64,000 bases of DNA from positions 1,145,119,007-1,145,183,006 of the forward strand of contig CM062807.1 of the NCBI GenBank assembly GCA_031772625.1, read 5' to 3'. The notes under the pieces are model-generated. The model was not told the DNA's origin, did no database searches, and saw only the letters and a list, made by a program, of their open reading frames with translations. A program made the translations under genes and the position numbers. This document shows positions 55,055 through 64,000 of this stretch, piece after piece (the first letter of the stretch is position 1; each line of letters starts with the position of its first letter). The DNA is from Pinus tabuliformis (lineage: Eukaryota > Streptophyta > Pinopsida > Pinales > Pinaceae).

Positions 55055-55284
55055 TTCCCTCTCAACTAGGGAGAACTCCATCCGCTGATCCATCTGCCAG
55101 ACTATACTATCTTTGCCATCAGTGCCCTGCACTGCTTTGCTCTGCTGAACCATGAAGAAGAAGAATTGATCGAGAATGTCTCATACCATTCTCTATTGAC
55201 TCGAAGTCAGTTCCATATGAAGAGAGTGTGTCATACCACTCTTACTGATCTACTGATCCTAGATCAGTTCCAAAAGAGAGGGAC
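55055..55284 (-). repeat. second, partial internal region of tandem copia
   Basis: Collinear with 50404-50620 (CCCTCTCAACTAGGGAGAA, CCATCTGC-AGACT, GAAGAAGAATTGATC, CATACCATTCTCTA). The similarity ends near 55285, where the sequence changes abruptly. Confidence 0.8.
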
Positions 55285-57340
55285 TCAGATCTTAAGGAGG
55301 GTTTACAAAAAAAGCTTCAATGAGCAAATACCCTTCTCAAAAACAAGATGAAAAAATGAGAGAAATATTTACAATGCTTATTTACAAAATTACAATGGAG
55401 AGCTCCTCAAGTGAGAGAACTTACTTTTCCTCATATAGATGTAGATTTTCCTTCAATAGATCTAGCTTTAATGGCTCAACTTCCAATTTTTCAAGAGGAG
55501 AATCCATATCTGCGTAAAGGAGAGGGATAGAAGGCTTCTCCACAGATCCAGGTATGAGGAGGTCTAAAAAACGTAGATCTGTTAATCCTTCAAGCCTCCA
55601 CTGATAGATCTCCTCAAAATGTTTTCAAAAACCCACTTATCATGCCTCCACAAGGATCTGTGCAAGCATGGAGAGGAAGACCAGATTTGATGCAAGACAA
55701 ATCGATCCACAAAATAGAGAATACAAATTGCTAGCCACAAGAGTATGATGACACCTTCGCTCTTGTGTAAGCAGTAAGGGATTAACCCTCTACTGAAGCT
55801 CTAAAAGCTAGATTTGACAATAAAAGTACATTAAATAAGTAGATATTGATTGAAAATGAGATGTTTTTATAGATCTGGGGTAGAAACTTCCTTTTCAATC
55901 TTTATATCAGACTTTGAGAGAAGTAGATCAATATGGGTTCTTGCTCCTTTTGACTTGGGAATGGTTCGTTCAATCAAAAACTTACCCCACGCTCAAGTTC
56001 GCTTTAGAAAAAATAGATCTCTACACACTTGACAAAAAAATTATTAGATCCACAAGGGATTGGACTACATAATGAAAAAGGAGGCTAGAGGTTCAACCAA
56101 AAACTGACTAGTGCTCCTTGATCTAGAGTGGTCCTCCAATCGATTAGCGCAAGTAGAGCATTAAGCACAAATTGAAACAATTATACCTCAAACGAAGAAG
56201 AATAACACCCTATAGACTAAACCTTAAAGTCTTTGCTTTATTAGATTTGAAAAATAGAGTACAAAATATGGCAAAGTCGCTAGCTGAAAAAAATTGTCCA
56301 AGCATTACAATTGATTTCAAATGAGGAGCCAAAGCTTCAATTTATAGAAAAATTGGAGTAGATCCCAATGAGATAACTCATATCCAAGTAAAACGTCTTG
56401 ATCCCATGGCAAAACATCTAGATCTCACGAAGAAATTCAAAACCCTTCAATAGCTTGCACAGATCTCCAAGAGAAGTAGCCGGTGGAAGAAATGGAATGA
56501 TCGGTGGAGTGGTAAATTTAATGTTGGAGTGGTTTGGAGTGTGGACCACTTTAGAAATATTTTCTTTGTTTTTCCTTGATCAAATCCCATTCGAATTAAC
56601 AAACTTGGACCACTCCCTCAAAAATGCAATTTTGTTCGGACATTAGCTGTTGCCTTGGACCATCGAATTTTTTCTAGGTGGATAGCTTCCTTAATAAATG
56701 GGATCCATGTCACTTTTTGACTTGACTTTTGCCTTTGTGAATTTCAACCTCATTTTTGAGTATTTTTATTTGAAGATAATTTTGATTTTCTCCCAATTAT
56801 TATTTTTTGGCCAATTTATTTGCCACTTTTTGCCAAAAATTAGGAAAAAATGGGTATTAAGGGGTGAATAATCACTTTTTGACTCTCAAAGTGTGTCTAA
56901 ATAGAAAATTGAGGTGTAGAGGTCTAATTTTGAGTACTCATACCCCCTACAACTTCTCTAGGCAACACTTATTACATCTTACATCAAAATTTTATTAAAA
57001 ATCTAGTTTGTCAAGAAATTTTTAGTAATTAAAGACTGACACTTGGACTTAACCAAATTCTGCGAAACTGTAGAGATGATTTAGTATGGTAATATATATT
57101 GACTCTACACACTAAGACTCACCTACGACTTTACCATCAAGCTGCACTCTAGCTTTGGGGTATATTTGGGAGAAAAACTTAACTAATTATAAGTGTTAAA
57201 AAACACAAATAATTAGCCAAGGAAAAAAAACTCCCTAGAGTGAACTCACTTGCTAGTAAAGTCCTAAGCTACCTAGGCCTGTTACATGACTCTTTTTCAT
57301 CATACTAGAATCATTTTTATACAATATCCCCGCAGGGCTG
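55285..57340. repeat. dispersed repeat, copy 2 (relative at 14.1-16.4 kb)
   Basis: The best-conserved part is 56945-57340, matching 16000-16420. Its abrupt left edge against the tandem copia suggests that it inserted there, but terminal repeats were not identified. No gene. Confidence 0.6.
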
Positions 57341-57839
57341 CAGAAGCTGAACAACAAAATGATGAGAGGAAGAAGATGAAGACTGGAATTTTGACTGATT
57401 TGATGGTGCTGGAATGCTTTTGAAATGCACTTTGATCATGGAGCTCTGACTAATCTTTAAGTGCAACTTTAGTGTTCAACATGTCCAAATTCCGGGACAC
57501 CAATAGGGCTCGTGTTCGACACGAGTCAAACTCATGTCCTACAAACAGAGCACGAGTCAAACTCGTGTTGTACACATCTCACATGTTTTGTGTCCAACAC
57601 GTGAAATATGTGACATAGAGCGGGGGGGAAGTGTCATGTTACTTAGACTGAGATTTGCAACTTAATACTTATGCTTATGTGGCTTTTGGAGGTGACTGAG
57701 AGCTTTTGCTTTCATATCTATCAATGATAGGTTGGATTGGAGGCTATCTGCCTTGGATGCAGCTTTGTAGTTGAAGCATTTGATTGTGGATGATCATTTT
57801 TCGGTGGATGTTAAATTTGTTTTCAGAATTTATAGAGCC
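57341..57839. other. no gene seen; ACGAGTCAAACTC repeat
   Basis: Holds a short imperfect repeat of CACGAGTCAAACTC(G/A)TG (about 57520-57566) and CAACACGTG/AACATG words. Nothing coding was recognised. Confidence 0.45.
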
Positions 57840-58570
57840 AATATTTGATATTCTTTACTATGCTGGCACATACAACCCATCTTTCAGTAAGATTTATGAG
57901 AACATGGACTCCACGTGTGAGAGGATTTAATTGATCACAAATAGGAAATAACCTAGCTTATGGCCATCGTAAAAAACATTTAAAAATGGGCAGTGGAATA
58001 ACTAGAACACCCCAATTCATATGGCAACATATGCAATGAATCCAGAATGGTATGATCCCACAATAGGAAGAGACCTGAGATAGAGTGGTATGTTGTTAAA
58101 TGTGTTGTGGTTGGTTCTACAGAAGAGGCATATGGCATGTTATCGGTTTGCCCAATTTCATGTGGGTGATGTGCGTTTTCTTCATATGCTGCTTTGAGTA
58201 GTAGGCATAAGAAAAATGATCCAGTTGATTAGTGGTGGCTTCATGGTGTTGATGCTCCTTAGTTGCAGGAATTTGCCACATGGGTACTCTCCATAGGTAG
58301 CCAATGATTGGAGCACTGAAGATGAGAGTGGTTAGGATTGAAGAAAGCAGAGAACTTAGTCTACATTCTTAGCAAACTTTGTCTCATTTGTTGGAAATAC
58401 CTAGGGTGCAAGGAGGGTCCTTTCTAGAGATAGGATTGATACATAAAAGATGCTATATGCATGGATGAGGAGCCACAACCAGATGACATTTTTGTCAAGA
58501 TACCTCTAGTTACAGTTGCCAAAAATTACCCTATGCTTGAGAGCGAGTATTACTTGGACAACATGTTGAC

Positions 58571-58785
58571 TGTTATGTAAAAAATTAGTTAACTTAGGTT
58601 TATTATTTAATTTTAATTTTAATTAGACGAAAGGGCACGATCATAAGATCATGCCCTTTCCCAAAGGGTGCCCATGGCGGTATATAAGCCAGGCAACCCA
58701 GTGGAAATCATCATCATCTGTCTATTCTTTTATTAATAAATTATTTCTATATATATTTCTTTTTATCCAGAAGTTTTATGCTTCA
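58571..58785 (+). repeat. 5' LTR (215 bp)
   Basis: TGTTATG to ATGCTTCA. The hairpin arms AAAGGGCA (58630-58637) and TGCCCTTT (58652-58659) stand just before a TATA box (TATATAA, 58681-58687). A second arm pair GCCCTTT/AAAGGGT overlaps it, so alternative folds are possible. Confidence 0.95.
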
Positions 58786-58787
58786 TC

Positions 58788-58800
58788 TGGTATCAGAGCC
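58788..58800 (+). other. primer-binding site, initiator tRNA-Met type
   Basis: TGGTATCAGAGCC, two bases after the 5' LTR. Initiator-Met sites are usual for plant chromoviruses as well as copia elements. Confidence 0.93.
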
Positions 58801-59598
58801 ATATCGATCGCTGGACATCGAGGGTTGCACAGTGCGTACCACTCTATGTGCTGATCGTTATTCTTGGTGTGCTGTCTATCGGTTTTTTTTATCTGCATCT
58901 TATCCCTGTCGTTCCCTATCCGCTGACCTGTGTTGCTACCTACACAACCCTCCGGTCGTTGCACCAGTACCTCTGTCCCACAGCAATCCGACGACCAAAC
59001 CCCGCTACGTGTTCCGTTGCCTTTCATCGTCCTCGCACTTACCGCAAACCCCGACCCTGCTCAACCGCCTGTCAGTTTTCATTCTGCCCCCGAAATACCC
59101 CGTCGCATTGCCGTTCTCCCAGCGGCACCACTGTTCCAATTCCTTCCGCTCAGGCATCATTTCACACGTGGCTTAGTGCATATAATTGTGGTTCGATACA
59201 CCGGTTACAAGCCATAAGATTTACGCTAACATCGTTGTAATGTAATCGTAATCGTTGGCATTGTATACACCGTTAATTGCGTTAAACCCTGTGATACCAT
59301 ACGAAAGGTCAACGGGGTGGCATAAGTTCGGTTCAATATAGTAGTGGTCAATATAGATATAAACGGTTCAGAGCCCATATATAATTATATTATAACAACT
59401 AAAAAAAAAATTGCGGTGATATTCGATATAATTCTGAATAGTCAAAAGGTTCAGTCAATCGACGTGACTGTTCAGAAGTTTATGATATATAAAAAAAAAA
59501 AATTATAGCGTGATTATAATGTGATTTAGTTATATATCATATTTTAATTATATATATTATATATAATTTAATTAAAAGTTATATAATTTATAACTTTA

Positions 59599-59636
<38 letters not shown>

Positions 59637-59849
59637 ATAATATAATTATAATTATAATTATTAATTTATAATTAATAAATTTTTTTTATTAATTAAATTA
59701 ATTTAATTTAGAAAAATATATATATATATATTATTATTAATTAAATTAAATTATTAAATTAATTTAATTTAATTATTTAAAAAAAAAAGAAAAAGAAAGG
59801 AAAAATATTTTAGCTGGCAAATAAATACACGCCTCCGCAAACCCGCTCA
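58801..59849 (+). other. 1.05-kb leader of the gypsy derivative
   Basis: The first 420 bases are GC-rich and contain several overlapping chance frames with no recognisable protein. From 59370 to 59800 it is very AT-rich with a TA run (59605-59632) and long TTAATTT tracts. The leader is long relative to the element and may contain packaging signals, which is inference. Confidence 0.6.
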
Positions 59850-61976
59850 ATGTCGACAATGACAATGGCGGATTTTCAAAAAAGGTTGTTGGATGCAGAG
59901 CAAAAGATAAATAACAACCACGACGAGGTCAGTAGAAGATTAAATGAAGTCGAGAGCAAGCTGGGGGAGCAAGCGGACAAAATAAAAAATCTTGAAGATA
60001 CGACAAATCGAATAGAGATAAAAATGGAAAGTCAACATGTTCAAACAGAAGTCAACTTCAAAGAGGTCTTAACAATGCTAAAAGTTTTGTGTAAAAGGTC
60101 GAATTGTACGCCCGAACAACTATTGAAAGAAGGTGAAGAGAATCAAGAACACGTCTCGTCGGATTCAACTAAGTCCACAGACTCTCATGACAAGGTTGAA
60201 TCCCCAAAAAAATCAGCGACACCCCACCAAGAAGCAAGTAACACAATCTTTACAAACAAGCAACTCTGGGATAACTTTACCAATCAAAACCCTTTTTTCG
60301 CTCAACCAGTGGCAACATACCAGCGAAGGGCAAAGGTCGAGATGCCTAAATTCGATGGAAACGAAAAAAACAATGTTGCATGGATAAATAAAGCAGAAGA
60401 ATACTTCAAAATATATGATATCACTGACGATGACGAAAAGCTCAGACATGCATCCATGAAAATGGAGGGAGAAGCATATAACTGGTATATGTGGTGGAAA
60501 AAGACAACACATGTCATTAGCTGGAGGAAATTTAAAGATGCATTCTTCAAAAGATTCCAAGGTGTAAAGGAAGAAGAGTTCTTTTCAAAACTCATCAAAC
60601 TACGACAAAAAGGAAGTGTCGATGAATACACTCAAGAATGGGAGACCTTAGTAACACGAGTACCTGGGTTATCAAAATCTCGTCTAATTCAGTCATACAT
60701 CTCGGGACTCAAAACCCATTTACAAGCAGAACTTGAGATGCATGATATTACATCTATAGAAGAAGCAAGACGAAAAGCAAAAACAGCCGAAAAGAAATCC
60801 GAACCAATATTTTGGTCAACAACGGAAAAAGCTTATGCAAGACGAAGGATACCCCAGTATGTGGACTCAAATAATACAAGATATGTGCCACCACATCGTC
60901 GTGAAGATGAAAAATCTAATGTGGAAATGCAAAGAATAAAAGAGGGTAAATGTAAACGCTGTGGTGAGAAGTGGGACCCCAAACATAGATGTGCTAAAGG
61001 AAAAGAACCAAAGAACCTATATAATTGTGAAGCAACCAATGATTCAAGCAGTGAAGATTATGACGTAGAAGACACAGAAGATGCCCCAGAATTCTCACCA
61101 GAATTAGATGATGGAAGTGTTCCACAAGTATCATTATCAGCTATGACAGGTATATCACAACCTCAGACTTTAAAGTTAAAAGGACACATAAAGAAGAACA
61201 ACGTAGTGGTTCTCGTCGACTCTGGAAGCACACACAATTTTCTAGATGCAACCATGGCAAAGAGACTCAATATATTCTCATTTCCCTTACCAAACATGAA
61301 AGTGATGATAGCTAACGGTAAAAAAATTGAAAAGGTGGGAAAATGCCATAAGGTTAAATTGCAGATTCAAGACTTCAGTTTAGAGTCTCCGTTTTTCACA
61401 GTGCCGTTAGGAGGAGTAGATGTAGTCTTAGGTATCCAATGGCTACGAACTTTAGGTACTTATGCCGCCAACCATCAAGTACAATTTATAAAATTCAAAT
61501 GGGGAGGTCAGAAGTACAAACTACATGGATTCCAAGCACCAGAAAATCATGTTGTATCATCATCTCAGATGATGAAGCTGAGTCGAAGAAGAGCACCTGC
61601 TTATGCAATACAATGTCACCAATTAGAAATGTTATCTGCAAATATGACCAGAGAAGAATCACCAGAGATTCAAGACCTACCTATGAAGATGCAGCCTAAT
61701 AGGGAAATTGAGCATACAATAGAAGTCAAGGCAAGATCAGACCTTGTCAACATCAAGCCATACCGATATCCACATCACCAAAAAACGAAACTTGAGAGAT
61801 TAATCCAAGAAATTTTAAAATGTGAGACCTTGATCATCTTAGAATATCTGATCAAATGGAAGGGCTTACCCGAAGAAGACGTTTTCTGGGAGAATGAATC
61901 ATTCTTCAACAACATCCGTCGTTACTTATGCTTTGAGGACAAAGCATTCTTTCGAGAGGAAGGCAATGTTATGTAA
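59850..61976 (+). CDS. Gag-protease-chromodomain fusion protein (708 aa)
   Basis: N-terminal coiled coil at about residues 8-80. Retrotrans_gag domain at about 163-310 (PKFDG, AWINKAEEYF, MEGEAYNWY, FKDAFFKRFQ). Zinc knuckle C368-C371-H379-C381 in CGEKWDPKHRC. Acidic spacer 395-422. Aspartic protease with D457 in VDSGS and VVLGIQWLRTLG at 525-536. The reverse transcriptase start is recognisable at 619-655 (KPYRYPHHQK) but breaks off. At about 660 it joins a chromodomain-like tail, EYLIKWKGLPEEDVFWENES, which normally ends integrase. The frame is intact across the junction and stops with TAA inside the 3' LTR. It would make particles, process itself and possibly target chromatin. Confidence 0.93.
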   Translation: MSTMTMADFQKRLLDAEQKINNNHDEVSRRLNEVESKLGEQADKIKNLEDTTNRIEIKMESQHVQTEVNFKEVLTMLKVLCKRSNCTPEQLLKEGEENQEHVSSDSTKSTDSHDKVESPKKSATPHQEASNTIFTNKQLWDNFTNQNPFFAQPVATYQRRAKVEMPKFDGNEKNNVAWINKAEEYFKIYDITDDDEKLRHASMKMEGEAYNWYMWWKKTTHVISWRKFKDAFFKRFQGVKEEEFFSKLIKLRQKGSVDEYTQEWETLVTRVPGLSKSRLIQSYISGLKTHLQAELEMHDITSIEEARRKAKTAEKKSEPIFWSTTEKAYARRRIPQYVDSNNTRYVPPHRREDEKSNVEMQRIKEGKCKRCGEKWDPKHRCAKGKEPKNLYNCEATNDSSSEDYDVEDTEDAPEFSPELDDGSVPQVSLSAMTGISQPQTLKLKGHIKKNNVVVLVDSGSTHNFLDATMAKRLNIFSFPLPNMKVMIANGKKIEKVGKCHKVKLQIQDFSLESPFFTVPLGGVDVVLGIQWLRTLGTYAANHQVQFIKFKWGGQKYKLHGFQAPENHVVSSSQMMKLSRRRAPAYAIQCHQLEMLSANMTREESPEIQDLPMKMQPNREIEHTIEVKARSDLVNIKPYRYPHHQKTKLERLIQEILKCETLIILEYLIKWKGLPEEDVFWENESFFNNIRRYLCFEDKAFFREEGNVM

Positions 61977-62181
61977 AAAATTAGTTAACTTAGGTTTATT
62001 ATTTAATTTTAATTTTAATTAGACGAAAGGGCACGATCATAAGATCATGCCCTTTCCCAAAGGGTGCCCATGGCGGTATATAAGCCAGGCAACCCAGTGT
62101 AAATCATCATCATCTGTCTATTCTTTTATTAATAAATTATTTCTATATATATTTCTTTTTATCCAGAAGTTTTATGCTTCA
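61967..62181 (+). repeat. 3' LTR (215 bp)
   Basis: Same length as the 5' LTR. The one difference I see is in CCCAGTGTAAATC (G in the 5' copy at the T). Its first ten bases include the stop codon of the fusion protein. Confidence 0.95.
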
Positions 62182-62247
62182 TTGACTGAGGACCTTAGTG
62201 ACGCCAATGATGACGAGGATGCAATAGAACTAGCAGGTTTTCCTTAA

Positions 62248-63169
62248 AGAAGCAACTATATTGTTTTGTTTTTTGATTTCATATTTTGGAAATGCCATTA
62301 GGAAATTTTTGAATGTATTATGTACTTTGATTAGATTAGAGTACCATTAATGGGAATCAACAGGTGTTTCCACTTTTCCTAATCATTTTATGGTTGTTCA
62401 ATGTTGATTAGGAATTTTGAGTTCTGAATGTGAAATTGTCAATTGACGAATCATTGACTCGAAAATGTTTGAAAATGGCATAAAGTTGAAAGTTTGAATG
62501 ATGAATTTCATTTGAACATGAAATTGAATTATTGCCGATTTACTGAAATTTCATTGATGTTTTTTTATTTTTTATTTTTGAAATTTTTTTCACAGATATA
62601 AAGTTATGTATACCCTCATCCTTTGCATCAAAAGGTGCTGTAACGGAACCCATACCTGTACCCTTTTACTCCGGCAATTAGGACTGAAAAGTTCAATAAA
62701 AGCACAAATAAAAAATAAAGAAATACAAAAAGATCACCCTGTCAACAGTGGCATGCCAGGTAGGTGAAAGCAGGTAGCTAATATAGCCTCCACTCGTGTT
62801 CAAGTCTGTCATAGTGACTTGCTTGTGCTGATGCTTGTGAATGTTTGCACGCAAATGCAGCAGTGGTTGGGCTCCTGTGAATCACGAGCTGAGTTACCAG
62901 GATTTGGATGCAGATACAGATCTGGATTCCCCAATATTTTGAAAAGCCAGGATCTGGATATGGTGAGGAAACAGCAAATACACGCTATAAATATATCTTT
63001 TATAATTAAAAAATTTATAAATTTGATTATATATTTGGAATATGTAATATTTATATATAATAATTAATATATTAGATTAATAAACTTGTACTAATAATAT
63101 TATTTACAAGTATTAAACCTTGATTATTTTAATACGAGAATGTACACTTTCACAGTCCATAATCATAGT
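62248..63169. other. no gene seen
   Basis: This is the downstream flank of the hAT remnant, AT-rich with no coherent frame. The region 62640-62990 is more GC-balanced but unassigned. Confidence 0.45.
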
Positions 63170-63344
63170 AATGCTATTTCTGGAAAACTTTACTGTGTAT
63201 GCGGATTGAGGATAGTGTAACATTCCGGGTAGACACTACCCATTCTCCTTCATTTGGTTCCCGAGGATGGGTGGAGTGTCCACCCAAAATGTTGGACACT
63301 ATCCTCAATCCACATACACAGTAAAGTTTTCTAAAAATAGCATT
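63170..63344. mobile_element. 175-bp foldback MITE (TA target)
   Basis: Two arms of about 50 bases, AATGCTATTTCTGGAAAACT... and its near-perfect complement ending TAGCATT, surround a centre that holds a second inverted pair (GACACTACCCAT and ATGGGTGGAGTGTC). The whole folds into one long hairpin. TA lies on both sides of ATGC...GCAT, consistent with a Stowaway-like (Tc1/mariner) MITE, although PIF/Harbinger cannot be excluded. Confidence 0.85.
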
Positions 63345-64000
63345 AATATTAATTATTTGACATTAAGCTATAAATGTTCTTAATGTTAAATGATATTAAA
63401 TAGAGAATGATTATTACAATGTTCCACCAAGACTCCGGGACGGGGAGACGTGGGTGTTGGGAGACGCACAAGGGGGACGTGTGGGAGTACCCTCAAATTT
63501 TAGGGAAATTTAGGGGGGACGGGGGCATGTCGAGGTATATAATTTTTTTTAATATATATGTCTATATATATATATATATATTTCAAATTCAAATTCAAAT
63601 TCAATAATGAAAGCATAAATACAATGATATATACACAATTGAATTAAGTAATGAAATACATTGATCCATACTCATCATCCTTACTAATACATACATGATT
63701 CATCCATACACCATGAGATTCAATAATGAAACACTCTGATACATATTCATCATTCATTATTCACCATTCTAGAATCTACATTGATTTAAAAATTAAATTC
63801 ATCATTCATCACTCTAGATTGTAAATTGATTTAAAACTAAAATTGATCATTCATCATTCTAGAATCTAATTAGTACCAAGCAAAAGAGACTATAATAGAT
63901 ACTGAAATCTAAAGACTGGAATAGTAAATTGATATAACTAAACTCAAAAACAGTGGAGTGATGAGTCTAAAAGTCACTCTAAAGTACACAAAGGGCTTGG
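63345..64000. other. possible left end of another hAT-type element
   Basis: CAATGTTCCACCAAGACTCC at 63417 resembles the CAATGTT ends of the hAT elements at 12703 and 21727, followed by GGGGACG-rich subterminal DNA and an AT-rich core with many ATTCATCAT words. Its other end would lie beyond the window. No gene. Confidence 0.3.

Larger units (their letters stand above)
48691..55284 (-). mobile_element. decayed minus-strand copia in LTR-internal-LTR-internal order
   Basis: LTRs at 48691-50403 and 53139-55054 flank 2.7 kb of decayed pol. Beyond the right LTR, 55055-55280 repeats the internal sequence found just inside the left LTR (50404-50620), rather than entering flanking DNA. A second internal region therefore begins there, as expected for a tandem array made by unequal recombination between LTRs. 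It is cut at about 55285. Divergence of the LTRs indicates an old insertion. Confidence 0.8.
58571..62181 (+). mobile_element. recent non-autonomous Ty3/gypsy chromovirus derivative (3611 bp)
   Basis: Two 215-bp LTRs (58571-58785 and 61967-62181) with a single visible difference, a primer-binding site at 58788-58800, a purine tract before 61967, and a perfect target duplication TTGAC (58566-58570 and 62182-62186). The only long frame is 59850-61976, with Gag, protease and a C-terminal chromodomain-like tail but no reverse transcriptase, RNase H or integrase core. It must have moved with enzymes from a full-length relative. It sits inside an hAT pseudogene. Confidence 0.95.
57840..62247 (+). 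pseudogene. hAT transposase C-terminal remnant, split by a gypsy element
   Basis: Reading with frameshifts, 57870-57950 gives RIYENMDST-like text and 58000-58060 gives NTPIHMATYAMNPEWYDP, the helix before the dimerisation domain in hAT transposases. At about 58215-58320 follow DPVD-WWLHGVDAP-LQEFAT and then NWSTED, matching the hAT C-terminal dimerisation motif. The sequence up to the insertion (NML) continues after the 58571-62181 element and its TTGAC duplicate as TEDLSDANDDEDAIELAGFP, ending at TAA 62245-62247. Many stops show long decay before the insertion. Confidence 0.7.

Noticed and set aside
58778-59240. Several overlapping open frames just after the primer-binding site of the gypsy derivative
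   Set aside because: One even starts in the LTR. They overlap in three frames, have no domain and sit in an untranslated leader upstream of the clear gag start at 59850.
1-64000. CRISPR arrays, bacterial operons, rRNA or tRNA genes
   Set aside because: Tandem repeats here have no regular spacer pattern, and no RNA gene signature was seen; the content is plant nuclear repeats.

Overview
The window is repeat-dominated nuclear DNA of a large plant genome. The evidence is several Ty1/copia retrotransposons whose primer-binding sites match plant initiator tRNA-Met (TGGTATCAGAGC), a chromodomain-type Ty3/gypsy derivative, plant hAT elements with 8-bp target duplications, and fragments resembling the plant genes SRR1 and SPA plus a possible trihelix gene. 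A gymnosperm fits the style of the repeats, but that is inference; nothing seen fixes the species. No rRNA, tRNA, CRISPR array or bacterial-type operon was seen. Almost all coding sequence belongs to mobile elements.

Layout, left to right. 1-3.88 kb: a + strand copia element, cut by the window edge and carrying one in-frame stop in reverse transcriptase. 3.88-5.59 kb: an SRR1-like plant gene fragment with a 300-bp tandem duplication and an internal protein repeat. 6.0-6.45 kb: the 3' end and LTR of a small gypsy element. 7.1-12.5 kb: two decayed minus-strand copia elements. 12.7-26.7 kb: mostly unique or decayed DNA with four hAT-type insertions (three with near-perfect 8-bp target duplications), a 243-bp tandem triplication, one convincing plant exon and a broken hAT transposase gene.

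26.7-48.3 kb is a three-level nest. A + strand copia-type element (354-bp LTRs) carries plant gene fragments. Its 5' LTR was split by a giant-LTR gag-only element with LTRs of about 3.5 kb, and that element was split by a young copia element (32409-39095) with an intact 1427-residue polyprotein and a perfect target duplication. 48.7-55.3 kb: a minus-strand copia remnant arranged LTR-internal-LTR-internal. 55.3-57.3 kb: a second copy of a repeat also found at 14-16.4 kb.

57.8-62.25 kb: a decayed hAT transposase C-terminal region interrupted by a compact, apparently recent non-autonomous gypsy element (58571-62181). The two LTRs of that element differ at one position that I could see. It encodes one 708-residue protein in which Gag and protease run through a stub of reverse transcriptase straight into the C-terminal chromodomain-like tail. 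The window ends with a hairpin MITE and unassigned DNA.

Functionally, the retroelements form autonomous-looking (copia at 32-39 kb) and non-autonomous (giant-LTR, gene-carrying and Gag-protease-chromodomain) partners. The hAT remnants and MITEs form a comparable set for DNA transposons. The nesting order gives a relative time line for the insertions.
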